This document shows, piece by piece, positions 31,396-42,828 of a stretch of DNA of 50,304 nucleotides. The DNA is from Pleurotus djamor (taxonomy: Eukaryota; Basidiomycota; Agaricomycetes; Agaricales; Pleurotaceae): contig JAPEVF010000319.1 in the NCBI GenBank assembly GCA_029747585.1, forward strand, positions 1 to 50,304. Direction: 5' to 3'. Position 1 is the first letter of the stretch, and every line of letters begins with the position of its first letter. The notes beneath the pieces are model-generated. The model did not search any database. It saw nothing but the letters and a program-made list of their open reading frames with translations, and had not been told where the DNA came from. The position numbers and the translations under genes are program-made.

Positions 31396-33384
31396 GTTGG
31401 CGTAGGCAAAACATTGGTCCATTGACACGCAATAAATAGCAGGGAAGCTTGATATACTCGACAACATTGCGTCAGCGACAGAGACGCATGGACGGTAGCG
31501 ATAGCGGTTGGACGAGCACGCTATGGCTAGGCCATGTTGCGACGCTGGGAGAAGGGTGATTGCCTTCTTTCTCTCCTTATTCGGCATAGGTGGATGTCCT
31601 ACGCCAGTTAATTTAGGATGTCTTGGCACTGAGATCGTGTGGAATACCACCGGCACATACCTGGTTCTGTCAGAAAAACTTCTTCGAGCTCTAAGAGGGT
31701 GGGACCTATGTCAGACACACCATATGGTTTGGTGATGGCTAGTACACGACTCGCATGGCACCAGTGTCTGGTCCACGTCGGTGACTGGGAGAGGATAAGA
31801 TTCAGCAAGAGTTGTAAGGCGATCTATGAATGGATCACAAAGACAAGTTAGCAAGTTGAAAATGTAGCAGGGGCCAGTCGCGTACCTTGGCGATCATATA
31901 TCTCAGAGCTTGAAGCTCAGATAGTCCACGTCCTTTAGATCCTACTGCACGCAAGATGTCCGTCCGTTCGTTGCCTCTGTGATCCCAACACTTCGAGCAA
32001 GGCAAGCTCATCGAAGCCTGCGGGACGCGTCCAAGAAATGAAATCCAGGTGTGCTTTTTTCACGGAGAATGTTCGCGTACATGGCGTCGAGACTGTTCCA
32101 AGTCAAAAGGGAATCCAGCTTGTAATAGTAGGCCCTTGAAGTTGAGGATAAGACTGGATATATGCGTGACGATGTCCACCGCTACCTAGAGCACAGCACA
32201 TCCCAGCAGATGCGAATCCCGGTCCAGCCCTGCGGCGCCGTGGCTACCTTCAGAGAAGGACAGTCAATACAGGCTTCATATCCCTCAGAAGTACCTCAAT
32301 TCACAGAAGTACTTGGCTTCTTCCGCAACATAGTCTGTCCAAAAGGTGATGGCGTGGAGGGACGTGCGAGAGGATTGCCCGGTGGCGAGTTGTCTTCGTA
32401 ATCGCATCCAATGGCCACACTGATCTTGGAGCTCGAAGCCTCCATGTTATCCAAGGTCCCAGCTCCGATTCCAAGACGCTGGGATGGTGGTGGCGGGACG
32501 TGAGCTGTGCGCCAGAAACGAGCGCTTGGAGAACCGAAGGTACTACCTCTTTGGGTACTCTACCCAACCCAGAACTAACTGGTAACCTCTAAGTCTTGGA
32601 CTTGACAAAACACCCAAGGTAACACCCAATGCGACCCTCCTCGACGAAACTAAAGTCTAAAATCGATTTCACAGACCCAAATGCTGCTATGCACTGTCTA
32701 GATCGACGCCTGCGTATCTTCTACATCAATGGTGGAGACCCTCGTCTTGAATATGACTGCCTTACGAAGCCAGCAGCAGCGATGCATCCATGAAACTCTG
32801 AATACGCCACAGAATCTACATATAAAGTCATCCCTCCTTCCTTGCTCGGGAGACAGATCGACCATGGGGAAGGACGTAAACTGGTAATGCCAAGTGCTTT
32901 CCAATCGAACATCGGTTGGAGGGGACAAGAAGGGGATGTCACTCCCGACTTTTTCAATGACTGTGAGCACGATTAGTTTCAAATGTTCCTTGTAACAATA
33001 CCTACATAACTTTTGCTCAGAATCAAAGAGATCAAAATCCTATCCACCACTCAAACTCAAGCGTCGCGCGTCAAGCTTCCAGAAGTTTTTAAATTTTTCT
33101 ACCGAGGAGGTGGGAATGTGTCACATTCATAGAGCCATTCCCTGCCCGCAAGTTGAACCTTCTTGCGGCGTGGTTGCCAGTTGTCGAGCATCGGTTTTCC
33201 TTCTACGACGATTTCGGGCTTCCCGCATGCTGAGATGCTCATCTCAAGCTCACCTGAAAGCCTGGCTTGACGCCTTCGATACGTAGTTGACGATCAACCC
33301 AAAACGTAAAAGGTGGGCTCTCATAGCTTCGTGCAGCCCCTGCGTACTTGAGCCTTAACCCCCTCACCCCCACACACAGAACCC
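31396..33384 (-). other. Unassigned region with coding-like pieces on the minus strand
   Basis: From about 32500 down to 31600 the minus strand has exon-like pieces: MEASSSKISVAIGCDYEDNS near 32440, 'TWNSLDAMYANILREKSTPG' near 32080, 'NERTDILRAVGSKGRGLSEL' near 31940, and, after a possible intron, 'LQLLLNLILSQSPTWTRHWC' near 31790. Stops between them prevent a clean join. Probably a decayed or heavily spliced gene whose family I cannot name. 32600-33384 shows nothing. Confidence 0.28.
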
Positions 33385-35136
33385 ATGTCAGACCGCTGTG
33401 AAACACCTTTCCGCCCAATGACCTGGTATGCTTAGTCGTTCACGCCGCCCACTCTACTGACGCCGTTTCGATCTCAGGACCCTAGCTGATATCAAACGAG
33501 CTATACCCTCGCATTGCTTCAAAAGAGATCTTGGTCGCGGCCTTTTCTATCTTTCAAGGGACTTGCTCATGGCTTTGACCGCGGCGTTGCTCGTCTATCA
33601 CTCGCAACGTGTTGTCAACTATGTCGCTTCGTTTCCTGGCGACTCAGGTGTTCACGTTGCAATCGCTGTCCGTTGGGTTATCTGGGTATCGTAGTGAGTG
33701 GCTCTCCCTTTACTATCAGCGTAATTTTCGACTTACAAACGGTCCCGCGAAGTTGGTGGTTTCAAAGTCTCATTTTTATGGGTCTATTCGTCATTGGGCA
33801 TGAGGTTTATCTTCCATCCAAATCCACCTTTTCGGGGAAGCTAACCAGGCTTGGTAGTGCGGTCATGGCGCGTTCTCAGAACACCAAGCCATCAACGACG
33901 TTATTGGCTTTGTGCGTCCCACCGTTTAGAATCCCGATTTCCTTTCCTAATCCACCTTTCAAGGTCATCCATACATTCCTTTGGACACCATACTTCAGCT
34001 GGAAGATATCGCATCACGGGCACCACATGGGCCACGGCTCTATAGAACGCGACGAAGTATTCATTCCAAGGACCCGGTCAGAACTCGGTATCCCTCCCGC
34101 AGCAACTCGAAGTCAACTACGAGAAGTTCTCGGAGACTCTCCCCTGTATACTTTGTTCCTACTACTAAGGCGGCAGTGTCTCGGCTTCCCCGCGTATTTT
34201 CGTACGTCATCTGGTCGGACATTCTCATGGCATGTTCCACTGACCGAGATACTAGTGCTCAATGCATCTGGTCAGAAGCGGTATCCGAAGTGGACCAATC
34301 ATTTTGACCGTAAGCGTGACTAGCATCCAAAACCATGATACTGTTTGCTCAATTTTACCCTAGCGCACGCAGTCCTTTTCGCTCCATCTCAACGCAGATC
34401 TGTGGTATTATCAAACATGGGCTTGGTCTTCATGCTTGTCGTAACGTGGGGCTGCTGCTCATCGTATGGCGCCGCGAATATTCTTAAATATTACGGTCTT
34501 CCTTGGATCGGCATGATGCATCACTGTGCGTTATGTCTATTCTAGTCAGCGTATCGAGGTCTAATCACTCGTTTTCCAGTTATATTGATAACATACCTTC
34601 AGCATACCGCGCCCGATATCCCTCACTGCCGAGGCAAAGGTTGGTCCTTCCCTCGGGGAGCGACCTCCACTGTAGACAGAAGTATCTATGGGTGGCAAGG
34701 CGACTTTTTCATCCATAACCTCGCCCATTATCACGTCATACATCATGTACGAGCACTCCATCCGACCTCCGCATGATCAATAGGACTGACTACCTTTCTA
34801 GTTCTTCCCGAAAATGCCATTTTGTGNAGCCTTCGTGTCTCCTCAATATATGAGTATGTCGTCGACTCTGACCCTGCTTATTTTCAGACCATGGCAAAGA
34901 GGCTACGCGTCATCTACGTGCGTTGATCGGGGAACATTATCACCGATACGACGGGTCTACTCTCCAAGCCCTATGGGATGTTTCCGATCGTTGTCAATTC
35001 GTCGAGGACACAGGTGAGTCCTTTGCCTTGTGGGTATCGCTCATGTACATGATCGCTGAACTCGTCAGGCGAGATCCTATTTTATAAAGATAAACATGGT
35101 CGTTCGGTTCGGCAAGACGTCGATCTGTCAAGATGA
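33385..35136 (+). CDS. Delta-12-type (omega-6) fatty acid desaturase
   Basis: Eleven exons (33385-33425, 33478-33693, 33753-33804, 33858-33911, 33964-34201, 34256-34309, 34364-34525, 34580-34746, 34802-34823, 34888-35013, 35069-35136) join in phase to 399 residues. All three His boxes of membrane desaturases are present: HECGH, HHGHH and HVIHH. Other family landmarks are 'WTLADIKRAIPSHCFKRD', 'ERDEVFIPRTRSELG', GFPAYFLLNASG, 'YLQHTAPDIPHCR', 'WSFPRGATSTVDR' and 'QFVEDTGEILFYKDKHG'. The enzyme sits in the ER membrane and introduces the second double bond into oleoyl chains using a di-iron centre. The N at 34827 falls in the donor of the ninth intron. Without it the donor reads gtgagcc. The N-terminus is shorter than in many fungal homologues. 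No stop or missing motif seen. Confidence 0.92.
34827..34827. other. Ambiguous base (N) inside an intron donor
   Basis: Sequence gtgNagcc. Removing the N gives a normal gtgagcc donor for the desaturase intron. Confidence 0.7.
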
Positions 35137-35628
35137 CAAAACCCGGATGGCTCGCGGCCCGTACTTAGTGGTAGTTTCGGGCATTAGATACCTCCCAGTT
35201 TGTTCCATGGGGCTTCAAGTTCATACAAGTCGGGTTCGCCTACTATCAATCTGCTTCTGTCATGCAGTGGCTTAGACTGTAATGTAACCTGTAACTCGTT
35301 CTACTCTTCATCTGAGGTCTTTGTGAAGTTTGTGGAAGTTCCTCGAAGTCTTGCTGTCATTTTATTCGCTGAGCGCCCCTGTAGCGGAGTTTGACTAGCC
35401 GAACAAGCGCTCTCGCAAATTCTGAGCCAATTCGTCCACCGCACATCACATCCACCAACGACCCACAGACATACTTATCGTTGGCTCGCATCGTATATGA
35501 CTCTTTCGGGACTACACGATGGCTAATGGGCCCACTATAATTCGGACCTCTCCAGAGGTTTCCTGGGTAACAGGCGGTAACGTAACAATTCGAGCGAAAT
35601 TGGATGCAAACCAACTTGTTTGACGCAA
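35137..35628. other. Intergenic region, nothing recognised
   Basis: Gene-free between the desaturase and the following F-box gene. Promoter of the latter presumably at its right end. Confidence 0.4.
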
Positions 35629-37235
35629 ATGGTCATGGTCTCTGTGAGGAAAATCGCAGAAAAACTAGTGTGTACTCATCACCTTCCTTGTAATCGACTC
35701 TTTGACCTTTCCTGTCTAGGCTCTGCTCTCTCCGAGGAAGAGAGGAAGTAATACGCCAGAGTCGGCCCCAATTTTCCGTCTACCGGACGAAGTTTTGCTG
35801 TTGGTCTTCTTATGTGGACAGAGTGATGATAGTGGGATGAAGATCGACGCTGCACCCATCTATCTGAAGTACCCCCGTACACTGGCAAGCGTTTGCCAAC
35901 TCTGGCGGCAACTGGCCATCAGTACGGCTCAGCTTTGGACCAACATTTCCCTGGCAAATCCGACCTACGCGTCCGAGCTGCTGAAGCGCAGCAAAACGAC
36001 TCCAATCAGCGTTTCATGCGCCTGTCCTAGCCAACCATACCAGGAGCCTGGAGCCGCACAGCTCTTGCCCCAGTGCATGGACAGGATGCAGAATTTGCGA
36101 GTCTTCGTAGAAGACCACTTTAGCGATGAGCGGTTCTGGACCTTTCTCTCTCACCCACAGGCCCTACAAGGACTTATATTGTCAGGGAAATCGACTCCGG
36201 TCAGCTGGCATGCTACTCTCTTATCCAAGAGCATCCCGCTGGACAAGATGACATCCCTTCGATGTCTCTCCCTACAAAGTCTTTGCATCCAACGGGATCT
36301 CCCATTTCTACCGATGTTGGAGCACTTCAGTCTCTGGGGTTCCTTATACAGCCGAAACCTCTGCGACGCATCACTCCTCCGATCCCTCTCCAACATCCCG
36401 AACGTCCAATTCGTCGATGTCGTTGTCGCTAGAATGTCACCACCTCCTGCGACTGAGGCACGTCAAACTGTCCACCTACCTCGATTGCAGTCACTCAAGC
36501 TTGTGGTTATCGACATTTCTCTGTCCTCCATCTTCCAGTTCCTCACTTTTCCGGGCACCGCTACGATTAGCCTCTTCAGCAAACATGACTTTTACAACCA
36601 TCCGAAGACGCTCGGCATGATCTCCCTCTTTTCTTCCTACAGAGATCATCCCGCCACCGAACTGACCCTGTATGTGGGTATACCCAACCAAGAGCAGGGA
36701 AACAAGACGATTTCTTTGATGTTGAAAGCCGATGGCATTNGATTGCCCTCTCCTTCTCTCCGCCCCCTTGTCGCCCAACACGCTTTCGGGGTACATCGAC
36801 CTCTTCTCATCCCTCCCCGCAGACAAAGTGCGCACTCTGGAGTTCCTTTCTGCAGCGAAGGATCCGTCTATCGCTGATTGGGTCGTGACACCCGCGTTCT
36901 TTCCCAGCCTCCGCAAGCTGGTCTTGATGGGCCGTGGCGGCATCGACTTCCTTCAGAAGTATACTGGGCGGTATCTTTGGGATGATAATCCACAGAGTGC
37001 AACCAATTCGCACCTGTCTCAGTTGGCGTTCAACATGGTCGATTTTGAGGTCAGAGGAGAGAAGACAGATGAGTTCGAGGCGTTGGTGGCAAGCTTGGAC
37101 CACATGAAACGGGCTGGATTGCCGTTGGAATCGATCTCACTAACGCACTGCGGTATTTCACAAGGCTCTGTCACGAAATTTGAAGAGCGTATACCAGTGA
37201 TGTGGGATGGACCCAAAGCAAATGTACTGGTATAG
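35629..37235 (+). CDS. F-box/LRR protein, subfamily A
   Basis: Exon 1 (35629-35667) encodes 13 residues, MVMVSVRKIAEKL. Intron 35668-35719 (gtgtgt..tctag) is 52 nt. Exon 2 starts ALLSPRKRGSN and carries the F-box 'PIFRLPDEVLLLVFLCGQ ... LASVCQLWRQLAISTAQLW' and leucine-rich repeats to 'VMWDG' at 37235. The N at 36740 splits the frame. Without it the codons read K-A-D-G-I-D-C-P-L as in the sister copies, so the gene is most likely intact. It is the first of three tandem copies in the same orientation. The next begins about 50 bases further on. Confidence 0.85.
36740..36740. other. Ambiguous base (N) breaking the reading frame
   Basis: Removing this N rejoins the two halves of the F-box gene at 35629-37235 in one frame. 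Confidence 0.8.
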
Positions 37236-37283
37236 CTAACTCTTCTAAAAATATGCTTGCTCTCTTGAACGTGTAGGCAGCGC

Positions 37284-39131
37284 ATGGCTCCTAAAGCCTT
37301 TCATAAGCGAACCGTGGAGGCCTCGCACGTTGAGGATCAATGTGCCACCTCCAAAGTTCCTACTCCTATCCTTCTCCTGAGGCTCCCCATTCCCATTGCG
37401 GACACGCGCACAAACCTGAACCGTCTGGTTAGTGACGAATTATCACAAGAAAACTCCAAGAAAGCTCTAGTGGTGAGTACTCTTATTTTTCTTGAACAGG
37501 AACTCTTCACTGAAAATGCCAGATATCTTGAGTGCCGATCTTCAAGATGCTTGCCGCCTCATCAATAACTCAAAGTCAAACCAGCGCGATCTTCAAACTT
37601 CCTGATGATGTCCTTTCACTCATCTTTTTGCTTGACGAGCGATGGCGTAGTGACCTCGGATATGACGTTGATGATGGCGCTTGCGATGATCAGGAGATGA
37701 AAGATCACGCTTCGTTCACTTCGCTGAAACGTGCACGTACTTTGGCCAGCGTATGTCACCACTGGCGGGAACTAGCCCTCGATACGGTTCAACTCTGGTC
37801 CAATATATGCCAAAATATGCGGCCGAGCTGGTGACGCGCACCAGAGAGGCGCCTCTCGGTGCCTTCTGCACGATCCCAAGTCAACCTCCAGAGGCGTTCT
37901 GGAACCTGGTTTCGGAGCTTTTCTCTCAGTGCATGGGTCGGATGCGCAATCTGCGTGTCGTTGTGCAAATGCGGGATGACGATGAGCGTTTCTGTACCTT
38001 GCTCTGTCGTCCACAGGCCTTGAGGCGGCTTACAATAACAGGGTCAAGGCACCCAGATGGAGGAAATCCCCACTCTTTATCCCAGAACGTACCATTAGAC
38101 AAGATGTCCTCTCTTCGCTTCCTCTACCTACATGCGGTTTGCCTCCAACAAGACCTTCCTCCTATACCAACATTGCGGCGTTTCATCGTTATGGACAGTT
38201 ACTTGGAACACATCAGTGTTTCGAATGTCCGCGTTCGTAATGTGAACCTCTCTCTCGCGTGGCTTCTGCGCTCACTCCCCAACCTCCCAAATGTCGAAAT
38301 CTTTGAAGCTGCCGTTGTTAGCAATGTTGGTGTCGGATTATTGCACGTCGATCAGCGACCACGAGTTTTCAAGCTTCCCAAATTGAAATTCATCAAGCTA
38401 TTTTGCACCGATGTTACTTAAGCATGATCTTTGAGTTCCTCGAGGTACCCCATGTGGCCAAGGTCAACTTAGTCTTTGGCTACAACTCCCTCAGTTCTCT
38501 CAAGACGGACGGTATGACCGCCCTCCTCTCACGATACCAAAGGCATCCCACAGCAGAACTATGCCTTCATCTGAGGACAGATATTGGCAGCAATGATGAT
38601 GGGCAGCTCGCTGCATTCCTATTGACCGAAGGTGGACTTGTCTGTCCTACCCTTGTTATCACCAACTTCTGGCGCGAGTCATTCCACGAATACACCTCCT
38701 TCCTGCCCCTGGACAGATTATGCACTCTGGAGTATATTTCTGATAATGACGGATCAGTCGACAAATGGGTTGAAATGACTGCGATGTGTCCCAACCTTCG
38801 CAAACTCGGGTTGAAGAGGACCGCCGGAATCACCTTCCTTCGTGAATATACCCAACGATATCTTCGGTCGCATGATTCGCAAACAGCCAACGTCAACCCA
38901 CATTTATCCCATTTAGGTTTCAACATGGTAAATTTCGGCGCGGGCAGTGTAGAAACGACAGTGGAGTTTGATGCACTAGTCGAAAGCCTCGGTGAAATGA
39001 AACGGGCGGGCTTATCACTGGACCTAGTTTCCCTGACCCACTGCACTATTTCGGTACCTTGCGTCACAAAACTCAGAGAGTACATACCAGTCGCTTGGGA
39101 CGGAGTTGAGGTTGGAACAGAAGTAATCTAG
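37284..39131 (+). pseudogene. F-box/LRR protein, subfamily A, decayed copy
   Basis: The F-box is recognisable (AIFKLPDDVLSLIFL ... LASVCHHWRELALDTVQLWS), and the family C-terminus is present (ending 'VAWDG' before 39131). The frame breaks twice: near 37812 about 11 bases are missing compared with sister copies (LWSNI joined directly to YAAEL), and near 38418 one base is missing ('CTDVT' then stop, while the next frame gives 'LSMIFEFLEVP'). The usual 13-codon first exon has no clear ATG. A possible intron, 37473-37546, leads to ATG 37547, but the sequence before it contains a stop in the expected frame. Middle member of the tandem trio. Confidence 0.8.
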
Positions 39132-39370
39132 CGTACTTGCGGTATCGATAACTCACTCTTAAAAACTTCATCAAAACTCAGAATATCGTACCTCAATTGG
39201 GCGAGCAAGTGGGCATTGAGCAATGCCGCTTTTCGGGGGCGCGACTAGGGGTCTAAGAGGAGATCTCCTCGTTCGCACCAGGCACGGGCGCTTGGATCGT
39301 TCTTGGTTGGACTTGGGTTGGACGCTTGGCACGAATGCATGACTCGCACAAACAGCAAACTCAAGTGAGC

Positions 39371-42300
39371 ATGTTGTTTCTCAAAAATCTCGGAGGAAAA
39401 TTGGTGTGTAGATGCACTTACTATCTGCACCATCTTCTCATCCGTTACAGTGGCGTCCAAAAGTATCGCACGGTCACGCCTCCCCTAACTAATTGACCCT
39501 CAGTTGCGCAACTTCGCGAAAATCCATATATAAAGGTGACTGAGAGGTAGGCATAGAAGTATCGTTGTAATTACGGATCAAATAAATAGTCTCTGTGTCC
39601 CGAAAATTGATGAGTCCATGAAACCTGAAAATGGGGGTGTGCAATTCTTTTGGACGCCCCTGTCAATCTTCGAATGATCAGCGCATAGTAAATTAATGAA
39701 ACGGAATGAACTCAGGCCGTTCTAGTACTTTGTACTCCCACCCTTTGCCCTCAGAAGCGCGGTGACGCGACGGGGCATACTCTCATAGAGCTTCTCCAGG
39801 GCGGCCATGGGAAAGTTGTTCCATTCTTCCTGGAGGGCCTCCCAAAGCTGATCCTTGTTGGTAGGCAACGGGTTACGTGCGCGGACCAATGCATCCACCT
39901 GATCCCAAACATGTTCAATAATACTCATATCCGGACTAGAAGGTGGCCAAGACAGCCGTTTCAGTTTTTTTCGCAGTAAACCATGCCTCGGCTACTTTGC
40001 ACCGGTGCTTCGGGTCATTATCCTGCTGGAAGATGAAGGGATCCTTCCCCGTGCGCTTTAATTTCAGGTCTCGCAGGGACCCAAGCATTGATTTCTGTAA
40101 GATCTCGACGTAGTCAGGGCCGCACATGATGCCTTCAATCCGATGAAGGCGTCCCATTCCCTTTGCAGTGATCATTCCCCACACCATAAGGCTACCCGCG
40201 CCATGTTTGATATTTTTCTTGATGTAGCGATCATCTAGTGCTTGCCCGGGAGTAAACCACGCGTACTGACGGCCGTCGGACTTGAATAGCAAGAATTTTG
40301 ATTCATCAGAAAATCCCACCCTCTTCCAATCCTCGACACTCCACCCACAATGTGCGCGGGCCCAGGCATGCCTCTTCTTCTTATTGGTCGGTGAAATGTA
40401 GGGTTTTGATCTGCGAACACGACAGACTAGGCCCTTTTCCTTCAGGGCACGTGCAACAGTCTGACGCGATACGTCTGGGAACACCTTCTTGGCAACCTCG
40501 GTCGCGTTGTGACACTCGGTTCTCGCCAGCAATATAGCCGCACGTCGAGCGTCTCGGACGTCTAATTTGCGTGGACGTCCCGACTTGGGATTTATATGGT
40601 AAGCATCCCCGGATTTTTCGAATCGTTGATGAACGCGAGCGACGGTAGTGCGATGGATACCAATCTTCTCGGCAATCTGAACATTGCTCATGCCGAGAGA
40701 CTTGTAGTCCGCAATGCGAGCGACTTTGGTGGGGGAAGTGTAGACCATAGGTGTGGAATTTCGATTGTAGTGTTTGTTTAGTCTCCCTTGCCTTCTCCCT
40801 TTCTATATACCTCAAAATTGGGGTTCCAAGCAAGTTGGTCCAAAAGTACTGCACACCCTCAAACAGAGTAAAGTGTTCATTTCATAGGTGTCTTACATTT
40901 CATTAAGTTTTAATGGAGCTTATATTTATGTGGTAGGGTACCCTCGTGGACTACAGCAGTTGTTTCGACACATACGACGAAGCTGCGCTCCTAACCCCTT
41001 GCCCTATGGGGCATGTGGGTGGCGTGCGATACTTTTGGACGCCACTGTAATTCCCGCGTAATATTGAAATAGACCGTGCTTCCATCGAGAAAGAGAACTC
41101 GGCACGCGAACACGCCCCCGAGTCAATCAGCGGCGATTTTCCGGCTTCCTGATGATGTTCTATCACTCATCTTTCTGTGTGGACAAAGAACTAACGAAAT
41201 GACGAAATTTCCAAACTACACCGAGCTCATGTCAATGAAGTTCGGTCGCACTCTGGCTAGTGTTTGCCGACACTGGCGGCAAGTGGCTCTGAATACCGTT
41301 CACCTCTGGACCACTCTATCCTTAACAAATCCAAGATACACTCCCGAGCTACTGAAACGCACCAAGGGGGCTTTTCTTCATGTCTTATACACACTCCCTG
41401 CTCCGAAACCAGAGGAACTCTGGCAGACGTCTGCGGAGCTGTTGCCAGGCTGTATGGATAGAATCCAGAGCCTGCGTTTGCTCGTGAATACCACTGGTAG
41501 CGATGAGCAGCTATGGCCTCTGTTCTCTCGTCCACAGGCCCTACAAAAACTCACGATAACGGGCAGTTCACGGTGGGCCGGAGGAGCGTACCATAATTTG
41601 TCCCGGAACATACCACTAGACAAGATGACTTCTCTTCGTCTTCTCTCCCTTCGCAATACCCGTCTCCTACAAGATCTTCCGCATCTGCCCACACTGGAGT
41701 ACATCGGCATTTCCGATAGTTTACTGAACCGAGACGTCTCGGCTGCATGGCTTCTCCGATCCCTCTCCAGCATCCCAAACGTCCGATCCATTGATATCAC
41801 CATTGCTAAGAGGGAACAGCCTCCCGCAGATCTGCAACTCCAAGCCGTCAATCTTCCTCGACTAAAATCGCTCAGGCTCGTTTGTATCGACATATTTCTA
41901 TCTTCTATCTTCGAGTTCCTTGATTCTCCGGGTACTGTTTTCCCAAATACCGCCGCAATCAACCTATCCTTTGTCCACGACACATACAGCCATCCAAAGA
42001 CCTCCGGCTTGATATCCCTCTTTTCTCGCTACAGAGATCATCCCGCCACTGAATTCCGCTTCTCTGTGCGGATAAAGGATGATGATCATGGTGGTAACAA
42101 GATATCTCTGATGTTGAAATCAGATGATACCGATTGTCCTCTCCGCCTCTCTGCCCCAATCTTGCACGATACGCTTTCTGCATACATCCACCTCTCTTCG
42201 CTCCTCCCCACGGAGAGAATATACAGCCTACATTTTCTCGCACCACCGAAGGACCAGTCTATCGCCTACTATTGGATAGATTTGTGCCCGTCGTTTCCAA

Positions 42301-42635
42301 ATCTTCGTGAACTTGTCTTGAACGGTGATGGAGGAATAGACTTCCTTCGCGCGTATACTGAGCGATACCTTCGTCGTCTCGAGCAGGAAAGTTCTCCGCC
42401 CAACCCTCAACTTTCTCAGTTGGGCTTTGACAAGGTCAATTTCGAGTTCGGAGGAGAGAAGACTGAGGCGTTTGAGGCGTTGGTGGAAGCATTGGATGAG
42501 ATGAAACAAGCAGGACTACCGATGGAATCAATCTCGCTCGCACGATGTAGTATCTCGAAAGAGACTGTCTCGGGGCTCACGGAGCGTATAACAGTAGTGT
42601 GGGACGGACGTGAAGCCAGTGCAATAGAATCATGA
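39371..42635 (+). CDS. F-box/LRR protein, subfamily A, with transposon in intron 1
   Basis: Exon 1 (39371-39403) encodes MLFLKNLGGKL before a gtgtgt donor, the same donor start as sister copies. Exon 2 (41073-42635) begins TVLPSRKRTRH and contains the F-box 'AAIFRLPDDVLSLIFLCGQ ... LASVCRHWRQVALNTVHLW' and leucine-rich repeats to 'VVWDG'. The product is about 531 residues if spliced. Intron 1 is now 1669 nt because a 1600-bp Tc1-type element sits in it. Without the element and one TA the intron would be 67 nt, like its relatives. The coding exons are intact, so decay has not followed the insertion, or it is recent. Splicing of such a long intron may be poor in a genome with about 55-nt introns. 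Confidence 0.83.
39448..39471 (+). repeat. Left terminal inverted repeat of the Tc1 element
   Basis: 24 bp, starts CAGTGGCGTCC. Exact inverted match to 41024-41047. Confidence 0.93.
39639..39662 (-). repeat. Inner inverted copy of the terminal repeat, left side
   Basis: GTGCAATTCTTTTGGACG..., 3 mismatches in 24 to the inverted outer repeat. With the outer repeat it makes a long imperfect palindrome. Confidence 0.8.
39722..40748 (-). CDS. Tc1-type transposase (DD34E), one-base frameshift
   Basis: Cuts and re-inserts the element. N-terminal paired helix-turn-helix (IADYKSLGMSNVQIAEKIG... TTVARVHQRF), a GRPRK minor-groove motif, then the catalytic domain: first Asp in VGFSDESKF, second in 'FQQDNDPKH', Glu in SIIEHVW with 34 residues between the second Asp and the Glu. 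The frame stops early because an A run on the coding strand (plus-strand T 39965-39971) has seven instead of six bases. With six, the frame continues through 'LSWPPSSPD' to the normal C-terminus (341 residues). So either one recent mutation or a homopolymer read error. Confidence 0.9.
40835..40854 (+). repeat. Inner inverted copy of the terminal repeat, right side
   Basis: Its core GTCCAAAAGTACTGCAC resembles the outer repeat and points opposite to the right outer repeat. Confidence 0.7.
41024..41047 (-). repeat. Right terminal inverted repeat of the Tc1 element
   Basis: 24 bp, ends GGACGCCACTG. Exact inverted match to 39448-39471. Confidence 0.93.
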
Positions 42636-42828
42636 CTATCTCGTCAATAGTTAGCTACATAAGTACAGAGAACCAAAAAATAGCAAATACTAAAAGGACA
42701 TGGAAATATAGGGTAAAATCATCAGTATTGACGCGGCTGGATAGCCAACGGTCTTCGAGTGTGAAGATACGGACACCTGTGGATAGTTGAGCATGTGTGC
42801 GCGTGCGTGAAAGACTCAAGACCAAGGC

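Larger units (their letters stand above)
39448..41047 (-). mobile_element. Tc1-type DNA transposon, complete ends, TA target duplication
   Basis: 1600 bp bounded by perfect 24-bp terminal inverted repeats (CAGTGGCGTCCAAAAG...) and flanked by TA on both sides (39446-39447 and 41048-41049), the target duplication of Tc1/mariner elements. It encodes one transposase on the minus strand, antisense to the host F-box gene. Each end also has an inner, inverted copy of the terminal repeat. Only one base of the transposase frame is off, so the copy is young. Confidence 0.93.

Noticed and set aside
37284..37472. 63-codon frame as first exon of the decayed F-box copy
   Set aside because: Much longer than the 11-13 codons of all sister copies and not similar; kept only as a possible boundary.
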